64,000 nt of DNA. Source: Myxococcota bacterium. GTDB taxonomy: Bacteria; Myxococcota_A; UBA9160; SMWR01. Made by a program: the position numbers and the translations under genes. The DNA is taken from assembly GCA_039030075.1 (NCBI GenBank), contig JBCCEW010000017.1, positions 58,294-122,293 on the forward strand. The letters run 5' to 3'. Below, one piece after another: positions 27,184 to 36,903 of this stretch. The notes beneath the pieces are model-generated. The model was not told the origin of the DNA. It worked only from the letters and a program-made list of their open reading frames with translations, and did not search any database. Position 1 is the first letter of the stretch. Every line of letters starts with the position of its first letter.

Positions 27184-28461
27184 TCAGCCCTTCGCCTCGT
27201 CGACGCCCTTCGGCGCGCGCTGCTTCATGAAACCGAAGAGATAGCCCGCGACGCGGCGCATCTGGATCTCTTCGGCGCCTTCGGTGATCCGGTAGCGGCG
27301 GTGGTGACGGTAGATGTGCTCGAAGGGCTTGTGACGGGAGTAGCCGAGACCGCCGTGTACTTGCATGGCGCGATCGGCGGCTTCGCAGCAGAGCCGGTTC
27401 GACCAGTAGTTGCACATCGACACCCGGTCCGAGACCGAGAAGGCGCCATCCCGGTCCATCTGCCAGGCGGTCTTGTGAATCAGGGCGCGCAGCATCTCGC
27501 ACTGGGTCTGGAGCTCGACCAGCGGGAACTGAATCGCCTGATTCGCCGACAGGGGCTTGCCGAAGGGCTTCCGCTCGTTGGCGTAGGCCACCGACGCATC
27601 CACGCAGAACTGGGCGGCGCCCAGGCTCGAAGCCGCTTGCCGGATCCGGTTCTCGTTGAAGAAGTGCTGGACCACCGCGAGCCCCCGCCCGTCCCCGCCG
27701 AAGATGGCGGACTCGGGCACCCGGACGTCGGTGAACGACACCCGCCCGTGGTCGGTGGGCATGTTGAAGGTCCAGAGCATCTCCTCGATCTGAACGCCCT
27801 CGGCCTGCATGGGCACCAGGAACGCGGTGATGCCCTTCCCGTCTCCCGCCTCGCCCGACGTGCGCGCCATGACCATGTCGTAGGGGGCCTTGTGGATCCC
27901 GGTGTTCCAGGTCTTCTCGCCGTTGATCACCCAGTGGTCGCCGTCGCGCACCGCACGGGTCTCCATGTGGGTGGCGTCGGAGCCGTGAGCCGGCTCGGTG
28001 ATCCCGAACGCAAAACCCTTCCGCCCAGTCGCGAGATCGTCGACCCACTCGCGCTGCTGTGCCTCGGTGCCGTACTCGAGCATCAGCAGGAGCCCCACGT
28101 TGTTGCCGACGATCGAGTGCTCGTTCTGGAGGTCGTTGTGCAGGCCGAGACCCTTGTGGGCGAGGTGCTCACGGATGATCGCCATCCCGAGGTTCGTACC
28201 GTCGCGACCGCCGTACTCCTTCGGGAAGGGGTAGCGGTAGTGCCCGGCGGCATCGGCCCGCCGGCGGGCCTCCCCCAGCAGCGCCTCCCAGGCCTCGTTC
28301 GGCAGACCGCCCCGGTCCCAGTCGGTGCGGGCGTCCTCGCGGCGGTGATCGAAGAAGCGGATGTTGTCGTCCTGCTCCTCGAGCGGGCGGATCTCCGCCT
28401 CGATGAAGGCGTCCAGTTCCTGCAGGTAGGACTGCAGCTCGGCGGGAATCTCGAAGTCCAC
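27184..28461 (-). CDS. Acyl-CoA dehydrogenase
   Basis: A 425-residue FAD flavoprotein introducing a 2,3 double bond into an acyl-CoA. FAD-binding GFAFGITEPAHGSDATHM, WVINGEKTWNTG, ERKPFGKPLSANQAIQ and the C-terminal QVHGGLGYSRHKPFEHIYRHHRRYRITEGAEEI segment (catalytic acid in ITEG region) are clear. It is preceded on the strand by a lipocalin-like gene and a phosphotransferase gene, a trio often linked to ACAD10/11-like use of unusual or hydroxylated acyl-CoAs. GGAGAA lies before the ATG. Confidence 0.9.
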   Translation of the reverse strand: MDFEIPAELQSYLQELDAFIEAEIRPLEEQDDNIRFFDHRREDARTDWDRGGLPNEAWEALLGEARRRADAAGHYRYPFPKEYGGRDGTNLGMAIIREHLAHKGLGLHNDLQNEHSIVGNNVGLLLMLEYGTEAQQREWVDDLATGRKGFAFGITEPAHGSDATHMETRAVRDGDHWVINGEKTWNTGIHKAPYDMVMARTSGEAGDGKGITAFLVPMQAEGVQIEEMLWTFNMPTDHGRVSFTDVRVPESAIFGGDGRGLAVVQHFFNENRIRQAASSLGAAQFCVDASVAYANERKPFGKPLSANQAIQFPLVELQTQCEMLRALIHKTAWQMDRDGAFSVSDRVSMCNYWSNRLCCEAADRAMQVHGGLGYSRHKPFEHIYRHHRRYRITEGAEEIQMRRVAGYLFGFMKQRAPKGVDEAKG

Positions 28462-28507
28462 CGGGGTTCTCCTTTGCGTGCTCGGCCGCGCGAAGGCGGC
28501 CGGCGTG

Positions 28508-29479
28508 TCAGACCTGGCGCAGGAACTCGGAGAGGCCGTAGCCCGTGCGATCGCCCCAACGCCACTCGGTCATGCCTTCCCCGATGTGGGTCATGCGGCC
28601 GTCGCGGCGATTCCGCAGCGGGATGAAGCCGCGCACGGTCCCGCTGATCTCGTGTGACGCGCCGCTCTTCGTCTCGATCCGCGCGATGAGCGACCGGTGG
28701 TACAGGCCGTTCTCCTCGTACTCGGCATCGATCTCGATCCCAACGATGTTGTCGACGTCGTCGCCTCGGACGATCACGCCGCCTTGCCGCAGCGGTGCCC
28801 CCGCGACCTGCACGCGGCTGACCATCGCGCCGAGGTCCGGACCGAAGTTGAGGGTCAGCCACTCGTAGCGGTCGATCGCCTGCCAGTAGCGGGGCCCCCA
28901 GGAGTGATCGCGGAGCCCGAAGCCTCCGAGCGCGATCTCGCCATCGCCATAGTCGAGCGTGCCCGAGACCCGCATGTGCTGTTCGTAGTGGGCCTTCGCG
29001 AACTGTTTCTCAGGATCGCGGCCCGCCTCCGAGGGGTCGTTCGCCTTCCCGTACATGGGCCCGACCGCCTCGTGGGTGAGATCGAGGTTCAGGCGACGCT
29101 TCGGGCTGTCCCGGAAGGCGCGGCTCGGATCGGCCAGCGCCACCGGGTCGGCGAGCTCGATCACGCCGCCCGTGTAGCGCGTGCGTAGCCGCTGGGTGGG
29201 CTCGACCACGTCGAGGCGCAGGCCCCCGGCGTCGAACGCGTCGTTGTGGTCGATCGAGGCCCGCTTGAAGGCGAACAGCACCCGGCGATCGGGGAGGAAC
29301 ACACAGACGGTCATCTCTGCGCGTCCCTCGTTCGCCCGGTTGCCGAGACGCACGAAGCCACCGAGCCCGCGGCTGGGATCGAAGAAGTTGAAGTACATGC
29401 TCTCGTTGAAGTTGGGCTCCGGCCCCAGCGCGTGCAGCCCGTCGTCTTCCGGCGAGAGGTTTCCGAGGATCTTGGCCAT
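28508..29479 (-). CDS. Lipocalin-like DUF7064-type protein
   Basis: A 323-residue beta-rich protein with no signal peptide. It contains MYFNFFDP, RRVLFAFKRA and especially GGFGLRDHSWGPRYW, the signature of the CrtC/hydroxyneurosporene-synthase-like double lipocalin group (DUF7064/7065). These proteins accompany fatty acid, steroid or terpenoid degradation genes; a hydrophobic-ligand-binding or hydratase role is suspected but not proven here. It begins 13 bases after the phosphotransferase stop and is followed by the acyl-CoA dehydrogenase on the same strand. Confidence 0.65.
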   Translation of the reverse strand: MAKILGNLSPEDDGLHALGPEPNFNESMYFNFFDPSRGLGGFVRLGNRANEGRAEMTVCVFLPDRRVLFAFKRASIDHNDAFDAGGLRLDVVEPTQRLRTRYTGGVIELADPVALADPSRAFRDSPKRRLNLDLTHEAVGPMYGKANDPSEAGRDPEKQFAKAHYEQHMRVSGTLDYGDGEIALGGFGLRDHSWGPRYWQAIDRYEWLTLNFGPDLGAMVSRVQVAGAPLRQGGVIVRGDDVDNIVGIEIDAEYEENGLYHRSLIARIETKSGASHEISGTVRGFIPLRNRRDGRMTHIGEGMTEWRWGDRTGYGLSEFLRQV

Positions 29480-29492
29480 GGGGTCTCCTGGG

Positions 29493-30902
29493 TCAGGGGG
29501 CTGCGTTCAGCGCCGTCGCCAACCCCGAGTAACGCGGCTGATCGATGGCGAGCTGGTTGGCGGCGGTGATGCGCAAGTGGTCGGCGAGGCCCGGGCGGTC
29601 GAGTCGCATGTCGCCCTCACGGAGTTCGCGGCAGAGTCGCGCGCGCAGGACGGCGAGGGAGCCCTCGCTGTGGAACAGTCGGCGCAGTCGCTCGAGCTCG
29701 CACGCGCGATGCGCCGGGCCCAGCGCGCCCTCGCGCAGTGCGATGTCGACCGAGTTCGACGCGACCAGGGCGAGAAAGGCGGCGCGCCCCTCGAGCGCCC
29801 CCCGGGCGTCTTCGCGCAGGAAGTCGCGCACGCTCGTCAAGAGCTCGTCGACACGCGGCATGTCGACCGAGCTCGCCGCCGGCGCTTCCTCGACGAGTTC
29901 GACCGGGCCGGGGATGATCAGATTCGCGCAGTCGACCTGACACTCGGAGCTCCGGCGCGCCACGGCCGGCCGCTCGACGGTGCGATCGAGCCCACCGCGC
30001 CAGGCCACCGCCATCGACAGACTCATCGCCGCCCACCAGAACGAGCCGAACACCTCCCAGAAGCGCACGTGGTCCGGGTCGACCCGCACGCCAGAGACGT
30101 GCGCGTAGCCGTCGAGCAGATCCTCGAGGCAGCCGAAGCCTCCGACGGGCAGCTCGGTCCGACCGAAGCGCCACGAGTTGGTGCAGATCCAGCCAAGGTC
30201 GCGAATCGGATCCCCGAGGTGGGCGAGCTCCCAATCGAGCACCGCCACCACGCCCTCCGGACCCACCATCAGGTTCCCGTTGCGAAAGTCGTTGTGGACG
30301 AGTCGCGCTTCCTGGGTGGGCGGCAGGTGATCGAGGAGCCAGCGCGCCGTGTAGTCGATCATCGGCAGCGACGTCTCGAAGGAGACGTAGCGGTCCCAGA
30401 CCTCGCGGACGAACGCCTCCGCCGGCACCGTCTTCAGCTTCGCGTCGAGTCCGTGCGCGGCGACGTCGATGCCGTGGATGCGGGCCAGGATCTCACCGCA
30501 CTGAAAGGCCAGACGCGGACGGACGGCCTCCAGCTCCGGGGCGCGCAGGATCCGCCCGCCGACGGTCTCGCCCTCGAGCCACTCCATGACGAAGCCGGGG
30601 CCCAGCCCTTCTTCGGGAGTGAACACGTGGAGGATCTCGGGCTCGGGCACCCCCGCCGCGCGCGCGACCCGAAAGAGCTCGGCCTCGACGGCGAGCCCGG
30701 GCCCCGTCGCCTCGTCGCCCGCGTCGAATCCGCCAGCCGCCCGGCGCACCGCGAGCGGTTGCAGCCCCGCCGCGGTCTCGACCTCGAGTCGGTAGGTCTC
30801 CTGACTCGCCCCGCCACTCAGACGCCGGACGGAACGCAGGGCGCGAAAGCCGGGCAAGGCGCCGGCCAGGCTCTCGCGCAGACGCTCCTCGAACTCGGCC
30901 AT
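29493..30902 (-). CDS. Aminoglycoside-phosphotransferase-fold kinase (ACAD10/11-like)
   Basis: A 469-residue protein with an APH-type kinase fold: SGGASQETYRLEV as P-loop region, VNEA-like FVMEWLEGE, catalytic LVHNDFRNGNLMV (HxDxxxxN) and VLDWELAHLGDPIRDLGW (metal-binding D). The C-terminal 120 residues are an extra helical domain seen in acyl-CoA-dehydrogenase-associated members, which phosphorylate hydroxyacyl-CoA. The ATG at 30902 is chosen because the fold starts there; the open frame upstream is spurious. First gene of a three-gene operon ending with the acyl-CoA dehydrogenase. Confidence 0.85.
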   Translation of the reverse strand: MAEFEERLRESLAGALPGFRALRSVRRLSGGASQETYRLEVETAAGLQPLAVRRAAGGFDAGDEATGPGLAVEAELFRVARAAGVPEPEILHVFTPEEGLGPGFVMEWLEGETVGGRILRAPELEAVRPRLAFQCGEILARIHGIDVAAHGLDAKLKTVPAEAFVREVWDRYVSFETSLPMIDYTARWLLDHLPPTQEARLVHNDFRNGNLMVGPEGVVAVLDWELAHLGDPIRDLGWICTNSWRFGRTELPVGGFGCLEDLLDGYAHVSGVRVDPDHVRFWEVFGSFWWAAMSLSMAVAWRGGLDRTVERPAVARRSSECQVDCANLIIPGPVELVEEAPAASSVDMPRVDELLTSVRDFLREDARGALEGRAAFLALVASNSVDIALREGALGPAHRACELERLRRLFHSEGSLAVLRARLCRELREGDMRLDRPGLADHLRITAANQLAIDQPRYSGLATALNAAP

Positions 30903-31007
30903 GGCGGCCGCAGTGTACGGCGGCTCCGCGCGGCGCTGCCAGCACGACGCGTTGCGCCGCTCAAGACCGTGGCCGGTCGGGCCGAGGGATCCTCCGAGGA
31001 GCGCTTC

Positions 31008-31562
31008 ATGGGAATACGGACCGCCAGCGCCGCCGTCGTCCTGTGTCTGCTCGGGCTCCCGGCCAGCGCCGAGATCTACCGGTGGGTCGACGATCAGGGC
31101 AACGTCCACTTCACGAGCCGGCTGCACGAAGTCCCGCCCGATCAACGCGGTGTCGCCGAGCGGCCCCTCGGCAGCGGCCAGGGATCCCTCCAACGCTTCG
31201 AGGGTTCGTCGCCCCCTCCGGCCGCCGCCTCCCCGGCCCCCGCGACGAAGCGGCCCGGGCGTCGCGGTGCCAGGCCAGAGCCCGAGGAAGAGCGCGTCAA
31301 CGGGCTCACCGAAGCCCAGTGGCGCGAGCGCGCGGAGGGCTACCGCGCCGCCATCGCTCGCCTCGAGCCCCAGGTCGAAGCCTGCAAGAAGGACCGCTTC
31401 CGCTGGAAGTCGGGTGCAGGGCGACGCGCTCGCGATGAAGAGGTCCGCGAAGCCCAGGCCTGCAGCCGCGCGCGCTCGAACCTCTCGATGAACCAGACCT
31501 GGCTCGAGAACTGGGTCGAGAGCGGTCGACGCGCGGGCGTGCCGCCGGGGTGGTTCCGCTGA
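31008..31562 (+). CDS. DUF4124-type exported protein
   Basis: A 184-residue protein with a signal peptide (cleavage near PASAEIY) and, directly after it, the DUF4124 pattern EIYRWVDDQGNVHFTSR. A Pro/Ala-rich linker and a basic, helical C-terminal part with two Cys (EACKKDR, AQACSRA) follow. DUF4124 modules occur at the N-termini of periplasmic proteins of unknown role. It is divergent from the phosphotransferase gene with 105 bases between the starts. GGAG precedes the ATG. Confidence 0.75.
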   Translation: MGIRTASAAVVLCLLGLPASAEIYRWVDDQGNVHFTSRLHEVPPDQRGVAERPLGSGQGSLQRFEGSSPPPAAASPAPATKRPGRRGARPEPEEERVNGLTEAQWRERAEGYRAAIARLEPQVEACKKDRFRWKSGAGRRARDEEVREAQACSRARSNLSMNQTWLENWVESGRRAGVPPGWFR

Positions 31563-31564
31563 GC

Positions 31565-32659
31565 TCAGCGACCGCTCGCCGAGGGGCCGGACCAACGCCC
31601 GAGCCACCACTGGTTGAACTGCCAGATCGCCTTCTCGAAGCGCGCGAGCGTGCCGACCTCGAAGCTCGCCGCCTGCATCCCGGCCTGGACGGCCTCGCAC
31701 GCGCCGATGTCCTGTTCGTGCACGGTTCGCACCAGCGCTTGCATCCCGGTCAGCGCCTCGGCCGTCGCCGGATCCTCCCACTGCGCGCGCGTTGCGCAGG
31801 TGTAGATCCGCAGCTCGAAGTGCTCGGCGTCCAACGGGAAGAGCTGATACCACGCCGTGCCATGCTTGCCGGGCGCGAACAGGTGGAAGGGATAGACGAC
31901 GGCGGCCAGCAGCGGATCGACGCCCTCCTCCTTCGCCGGCATCCGCAGGAGCGAGTAGGGGCCGTGGTTGTCGGGAACCTCGGAGCGCGCTGCGGGAAAC
32001 ACCCCTTCGAGCGTGTCGCGATGGGTGGCGATGTGGTGGTACGCCTCCATGAAGTTGTCCACGAGCACCTTCCAGTTGAAGGGCGAGGGATAGGTCGCCG
32101 TATGGACCGCCGTCATCTCCGAGATCCCGAAGGGAGCCAGCGCTTCCTCGAGCGGTTCGAGCTGGGGCCCGAGTGCCGCTGCGTGGCCATCGAGGTTCAC
32201 GAACACCCAGCCCAGCCAGACCTCGCTGCGCACTTCGGGAAGACGACAGTCGTGGAGGGCCGGGTCGTCGCGGTCGATCAAGGGTGCGCCGCGCAAGCGG
32301 CCGGTCAGATCGTAGGTCCAGGCGTGATAGGGGCATTGGAAGACGCGGGTGTTGCCCGGCTCGCCCACCAGTTCGGCGCCGCGGTGACGACACACCCGCG
32401 ACAGCACGCGGATCTCGCCGTCGCTCCCGTGGACCAGCATGAGCCGGTCGCCGAGGAGATCGAGCGGCGCGAAGTCGCCGCGCTCGGGCACCTGGTCGAC
32501 GCGTCCCGCGCACAGCCAGCCGCCCTCGAAGAGATGGCGGCGTTCCAGGGCGTAGACCGCGGGCGACGTGTACGCCTCGGCGGGGAGCGTGCCTGCCTTC
32601 TCGAGCGGTCGCGCCGCCGCCTCCAGTGACTCGGGTGAGAGCGGAAGCGGTTCGGTCAC
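31565..32659 (-). CDS. Rieske non-haem iron oxygenase, alpha subunit
   Basis: A 364-residue ring-hydroxylating-type oxygenase. The Rieske cluster ligands are CRHRGAEL and QCPYHAWTYDLTG (C-x-H ... C-x-x-H). The mononuclear-iron site is in the segment VDNFMEAYHHIATH, where Asn/Glu and the two His are typical. The protein is smaller than naphthalene-dioxygenase alpha subunits and resembles carnitine/choline or 3-ketosteroid-hydroxylase-like Rieske enzymes. It begins 24 bases after the end of the FG-GAP selenoprotein on the same strand, so they may share a transcript. Confidence 0.9.
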   Translation of the reverse strand: MTEPLPLSPESLEAAARPLEKAGTLPAEAYTSPAVYALERRHLFEGGWLCAGRVDQVPERGDFAPLDLLGDRLMLVHGSDGEIRVLSRVCRHRGAELVGEPGNTRVFQCPYHAWTYDLTGRLRGAPLIDRDDPALHDCRLPEVRSEVWLGWVFVNLDGHAAALGPQLEPLEEALAPFGISEMTAVHTATYPSPFNWKVLVDNFMEAYHHIATHRDTLEGVFPAARSEVPDNHGPYSLLRMPAKEEGVDPLLAAVVYPFHLFAPGKHGTAWYQLFPLDAEHFELRIYTCATRAQWEDPATAEALTGMQALVRTVHEQDIGACEAVQAGMQAASFEVGTLARFEKAIWQFNQWWLGRWSGPSASGR

Positions 32660-32683
32660 GCTGTGGCCCCCTACCCGCCTCGT

Positions 32684-35600
32684 TCAGCTGCCCGCGAGCA
32701 GCGAGCGCAGTTCCGAGACGGATGGAACGCCCGCATCGGCGTAGACGACGTTCCCACTCCCGTCGACGATGATCGTGGCGGGCAGCGCGTCGATCCGCAG
32801 CGCTTCCATCACCGCCGCCTGCACCGCAGCGCGGTCCGTCTCGGGAAGCGGCATCAGCATCTCGTAGGCCGGCTCGTTTTCGTCGCGGTAGCGCTCGAGC
32901 TTCGCCGGGTCGTCGTCTTCGTCGACGGGCACGCCGAGCAGGGCCACGTCCTTCGCGTCGAAGGCGTCGCGCAGCAGCGCGATCTGGGGGAGCTCGCCTT
33001 TGCAGGTCTCGCACCAGGTGGCCATCGTGGTGAGCATGCGCAGCTTCGCGCCGTTGCTCGAACCGTAGGAGCTCAGCGCGAGCTTCTTCAGCGCGAGCGA
33101 TCGGGGCGACGCCTGCCGGGCCTTCGCCGCGAGCCCGGGGCGCCGGTAGGGCTCGACGACGACCCCCGAACCGTCCGGCGATTCGGCCGGATCCTCATAG
33201 AGCGTGACCAGCGAACCCGCGTCCGCGGCGGCGACTTCTTGCAGCTTCCCCGAAGGCCAGCGCACCTGGAGGCCCAGCGCGCCCGGATCCTCACCGAGCC
33301 CGACGAGCAGCGTGCGGCTGTTCTGGGACGAGAACCCCTCTCCCGCGCGATGCTCGCGGACGATCCGGGAATCGCCCATCGTGAGCTCCACGCGGGCGCC
33401 GTAGCCATCGCGGTTCGAACGGGTCGGGTCCGGATCGCCTCCGCGATGGCTGCCCACGAAACGGAGCGCCAGCATCTCCCGGTTCGGGCCGAGGTCACCG
33501 ATGCGGTTGCGGAAGAGCTGGAAGCTCGGCGCATTCGCGTTCACGACGGCGAGGTCGATGTAGCCGTCCCGGTCGTAGTCGAGGATGCCCATCGCCCGAC
33601 CATCTGCCGGATGGTCCATCCCCGACAGCCCGGACACGTCCTCGAAGCGGCCCGCCGCTTCGCTGAGGAACAGGTTGTTGCGCTCGTTGCCACTGAACGA
33701 CACGCCTTCGATGTAGCCGGCCGAGTGCGGCCCCTGGCTGCGATCGAAGATCGAGGGTTCCGGGGAGTTCGGATCGTCGCGGGCGACCGCCCGCCAGAAC
33801 ACGCTTCAGGTGTCGCCGGAGAGCGCGACCTCGCGGGGCGCGGTGTAGAAACCGTTCAGCACCGCGAGATCGAGGTAGCCGTCGTTGTCCACGTCGCCGA
33901 ACTGAGAAGACCAGGACCAGCCCGTCTCCTGAACGGCGAGGCCAGGCGGCTTTCGCTCGGAGACCTTCTCGAAGGATCCGGACTGGTTGCGGTAGAGGTA
34001 GTTGCCCGCGGTCGCGTCGGCGATCTTCGGGTTCAGATACGTCAGCTGATCGGTGATGCGGGTGCCGGCCGTGCTGTACATGTTCGTCGCGTACAGGTCC
34101 AGCTCACCGTCCCGGTCGTAGTCGCCCCAGGATGCACCCATGCCGAGACCGAAGTGGGTGATGCCCGACTCTTCGCTCACGTCCACGAAGCGCCCCTCGC
34201 CGTCATTGCGAATCATGGCGTCGGGCGCGAAGTCGTTCGACAGATAGAGATCCGGGTCGCCATCGCCGTCGAAGTCGGACCAGGTCGCCTGGAAGGAGTT
34301 GCGCCAGGACGCGAGGGCCCCGGGGCTTCGCACGCGCGTGAAGCCCTTCGCCCCGCCATTGTGGAAGAGGACGTTCGGCGGACCGGCGCTGTCGTAGAAG
34401 ACGTTCTGCCCGCCGCGGGTGCGTCGCTTGACCACCTCGGCGACTTCGCCCGGGTCCAGGAATCCCTTCAGCGTCCTCTCGGTCTGGCGCAGCGACGAAT
34501 AGGTCGTGACGTAGAGATCGAGGAGGCCGTCCTGATCGTAGTCGGCAGCCGAGAGGCCGGACACGAAGTACGGCAGTGCCACATCGAAGCGCTCCCCGGA
34601 ACGATCGGCGAATCGGCCGTCCACGTTCTCGAAGTAGAGGCTGCGTCGCTCGGTGCGCCCGAGGAAGAGGTCGTCGTCGCCGTCGTTGTCGAAGTCGGCG
34701 AAGAGCGCCGCCGAGCAGTAGGAATCGACGTCGATCCCGAGTTCGCCCGCCACCTCTTCGAAACGCCCGTTCCCCAGGTTGCGGAAGAATTGGTTCTTCC
34801 CGAGCCGCAACATCACGTAGATGTCGTCGAAGCCGTCGCGGTCGATGTCGACCACCGCGACGCCGGGCTGCCGGTCGTTGGCGGGATCGATGAAGTTGTC
34901 GTGGGGCAGTTCGAACGACTTTCCCGCGCGCGAGGCCAGGATGCGGTCCGCCACGAGGCGTTCGTGGATGTTGAAGCGCGCGCGGGAGCGGGCCTCGCGG
35001 CTCGGCAGCGCGAAGTCGACCACTTCCTCGAACAGACGCTCGGGCGCATCGAGACGACGGGCGTCGACGAGCTCCCAGGATTCGATGCGCCAGTTCTCGG
35101 ACTTCGTGACGTCTTTCCCGGGCAGGGGCCGCCAGCGCATCTTCTGCATGGACTTCACCCAGGACAGCTCGCCCGACGCGAGCACCGCCAGCGCGGTGAA
35201 CTTCACGTCCGTCTCGAAGCGCTCGGGATCGCCCGGGACGAACCGGCCGCTCTTGATCTTGAGCTTCGCGTGCTCGAAGCGGGCCACGCCATCGAGGAGC
35301 GGACGCCAAAGGTCGAGGTCCGGCGTCCCCACCGTCTTCGGGCCGACCACGGGCCAGTCCCGCACTGCGATCCCGACCGCGCCGAGCGCCGGCCCGGAGG
35401 CACTCTCCGCGGGTTCGGGTGCCAGATCCCAGACCTCGAGCACCGCCGGCCAGAACAGCTCGCGGGTGCGCGCGTCGGGGAGCTGGAGGTTCTTGATCGC
35501 GAACGCCAGCTCGCCGAGCTGCGCGCGCATCTGCTCGATCAGGTCCTCGGAGCGGACCACGGCGTCTAGACGCTGCTGGTCGTTCTCGGTCCGCGGCTCG

Positions 35601-35761
35601 GCGAGCATCGGGTTCTCGACGGGCGGCGGCGTGGCGCGCGGCGGCGGCTCGGGCTCGGACTCGGAGCAGCCGGCCAGGACGCCCGCCAGGAAGAGCGTGC
35701 AGGCGACGCCGATCGGGGCCGAGGCGAGGGGAGCGAGGATTCTCGGGAGGGGCAGCTTCAC
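32684..35761 (-). CDS. FG-GAP/ASPIC-UnbV lipoprotein with C-terminal thioredoxin domain; in-frame TGA = Sec652
   Basis: Read through the TGA at 33806-33808, this is one 1025-residue protein. A lipoprotein signal ends LAGVLAGC (Cys32). Residues about 300-720 carry calcium-binding FG-GAP repeats of the type DxDxDGxxDLY. An ASPIC/UnbV module (GEGFSSQNSRTLLVGLG, VRWPSGKLQEV) follows, then a thioredoxin-like domain with CETC at 917-920. The TGA sits between SGDT and SVFWRAVARDD, inside the repeat region, so splitting here would cut the propeller in two and leave the C-terminal part without any start signal or secretion signal. A 6-bp stem with a GGUC loop follows (33779-33794). The start is GTG. 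Probably an outer-membrane redox protein. The alternative is a nonsense mutation. Confidence 0.75.
33779..33794 (-). promoter_or_regulatory. Candidate bacterial SECIS hairpin of the FG-GAP gene
   Basis: Eleven bases after the TGA the mRNA forms GCGGGC-GGUC-GCCCGC, a perfect 6-bp stem with a GGUC loop. The loop begins 17 bases after the TGA, the same distance as in E. coli fdhF, whose SelB-binding loop also contains GGUC. An adjacent UG could bulge between the stem and an outer C-G/U-A pair. This is the strongest SECIS in the window. Confidence 0.72.
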
Positions 35762-35837
35762 GGGATCCCGGGTTGGGGGCGCAGGCGACCTATCTTATCG
35801 GAACGCGCGGGCGGCGTCTGGAGTGCGCCTGAGGCAC

Positions 35838-35910
35838 CACCGCCGTCTGCCTGCCTTGCCTCCCGTCACCGCCTGCTTCCATTGCCGAACCACTGCCTGC
35901 TTCCTTTGCC
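35838..35910. repeat. Degenerate short direct repeats
   Basis: Between two divergent genes lie two 20-base copies (35867-35886 and 35891-35910, period 24) differing at two positions, of the form CACYGCCTGCTTCCWTTGCC, plus a looser third copy at 35838-35860. They sit upstream of the SDR at 36016 and of the FG-GAP gene. No gene is visible in this 254-base gap. Confidence 0.5.
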
Positions 35911-36015
35911 ACCCACCGCCCGTCGCCGAGGCCGAATGCCCCAACGATCCCGCGCTCCGCACCCCCAACCCCCGTCCCCGCCGCGCGCGCGGGCGGAGCC
36001 GGCGGCCTCCTCGCG

Positions 36016-36903
36016 GTGACGGCGCCCTCCTCGCTTCAGGGCCAGCTCGCTGTCGTTACCGGATCGAGTCGGGGCATCGGGCGGAGCGTGGCCCACACCC
36101 TCGTCGGCGAAGGCGCCCGGGTGGTCGTGAACGGACGCCATGCCGACGCCGTGGAGCGCGTGGTGGGCGAGCTCGTCGCGGCAGGTGGCGACGCGGTGGG
36201 CTGCGTCGGGTCGGTCGCGGATTTCGACTTGGCTGGCAAACTCGTCGCCCAGGCGCGCGACACGTTCGGGCGTCTCGACGTGCTGATCAACTGCGCCGGC
36301 ATCGCCGAGCCCGAAGGTTCCTCGATCCTCGATCTCGCCCCCGAGGCCTGGCACGAGCTGGTGGACTCCCATCTCACCGCCACCTTCCACACCTGCCGTC
36401 ACGCAGCGCCGCTCTTCGTCGCCCAGCGCTCCGGCGCGATCCTCAACACCAGCTCCCACGCCTACCTCGGCCACTACGGGGGGACGGGCTACCCGGCCGG
36501 CAAGGGCGGGATCAACAGCCTGACGTTCGCGATCGCCGCCGAACTCCGCGAGCACGGCGTGCGGGCGAACGCGATCTGCCCGGGCGCCCGCACGCGCCTC
36601 AGCAGCGGCCCTGCCTACGAGGCGAAGATCCGAGACCTCCATGCGCGTGGGATCATGAACGACCTGCAGCGCGACGCGTCGCTTGCCCCCGATGCGCCCG
36701 GGTTCGTCGGTCCGCTCTACGCCGCGCTCGCCGGGCAACGCGCCGCCGCCTGGACCGGGCGTCTGTTCACGGCCGTGGGAGGCTACGTCGGACTCCACAC
36801 CGGCGGGAGCGAGACCCTGCTGGCCTACCGCCCGACCGAGCAGGGTCCGTGGCCGGTGCCCGAGCTCGCCGCGGCCCTCGAACAGGCGACGCCCCCGAGC
36901 TAG
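36016..36903 (+). CDS. SDR oxidoreductase with C-terminal extension
   Basis: A 295-residue SDR: VTGSSRGIG for cofactor binding, INCAG, and catalytic YPAGK. After the SDR core there is an extra ~60-residue C-terminal region ending PELAAALEQATPPS, in which the usual substrate loop lies. It resembles SDRs annotated as 3-oxoacyl-ACP reductase-like with extended C-terminus. The start is GTG; no strong ribosome-binding site is seen. The stop overlaps by two bases the stop of the convergent gene at 36900. Confidence 0.8.
   Translation: MTAPSSLQGQLAVVTGSSRGIGRSVAHTLVGEGARVVVNGRHADAVERVVGELVAAGGDAVGCVGSVADFDLAGKLVAQARDTFGRLDVLINCAGIAEPEGSSILDLAPEAWHELVDSHLTATFHTCRHAAPLFVAQRSGAILNTSSHAYLGHYGGTGYPAGKGGINSLTFAIAAELREHGVRANAICPGARTRLSSGPAYEAKIRDLHARGIMNDLQRDASLAPDAPGFVGPLYAALAGQRAAAWTGRLFTAVGGYVGLHTGGSETLLAYRPTEQGPWPVPELAAALEQATPPS

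Noticed and set aside
33806..33808. TGA as a true gene boundary between two FG-GAP genes
   Set aside because: The repeats, ASPIC/UnbV and thioredoxin domains form one continuous frame, the second half lacks a start signal or leader, and a SECIS-like hairpin follows.
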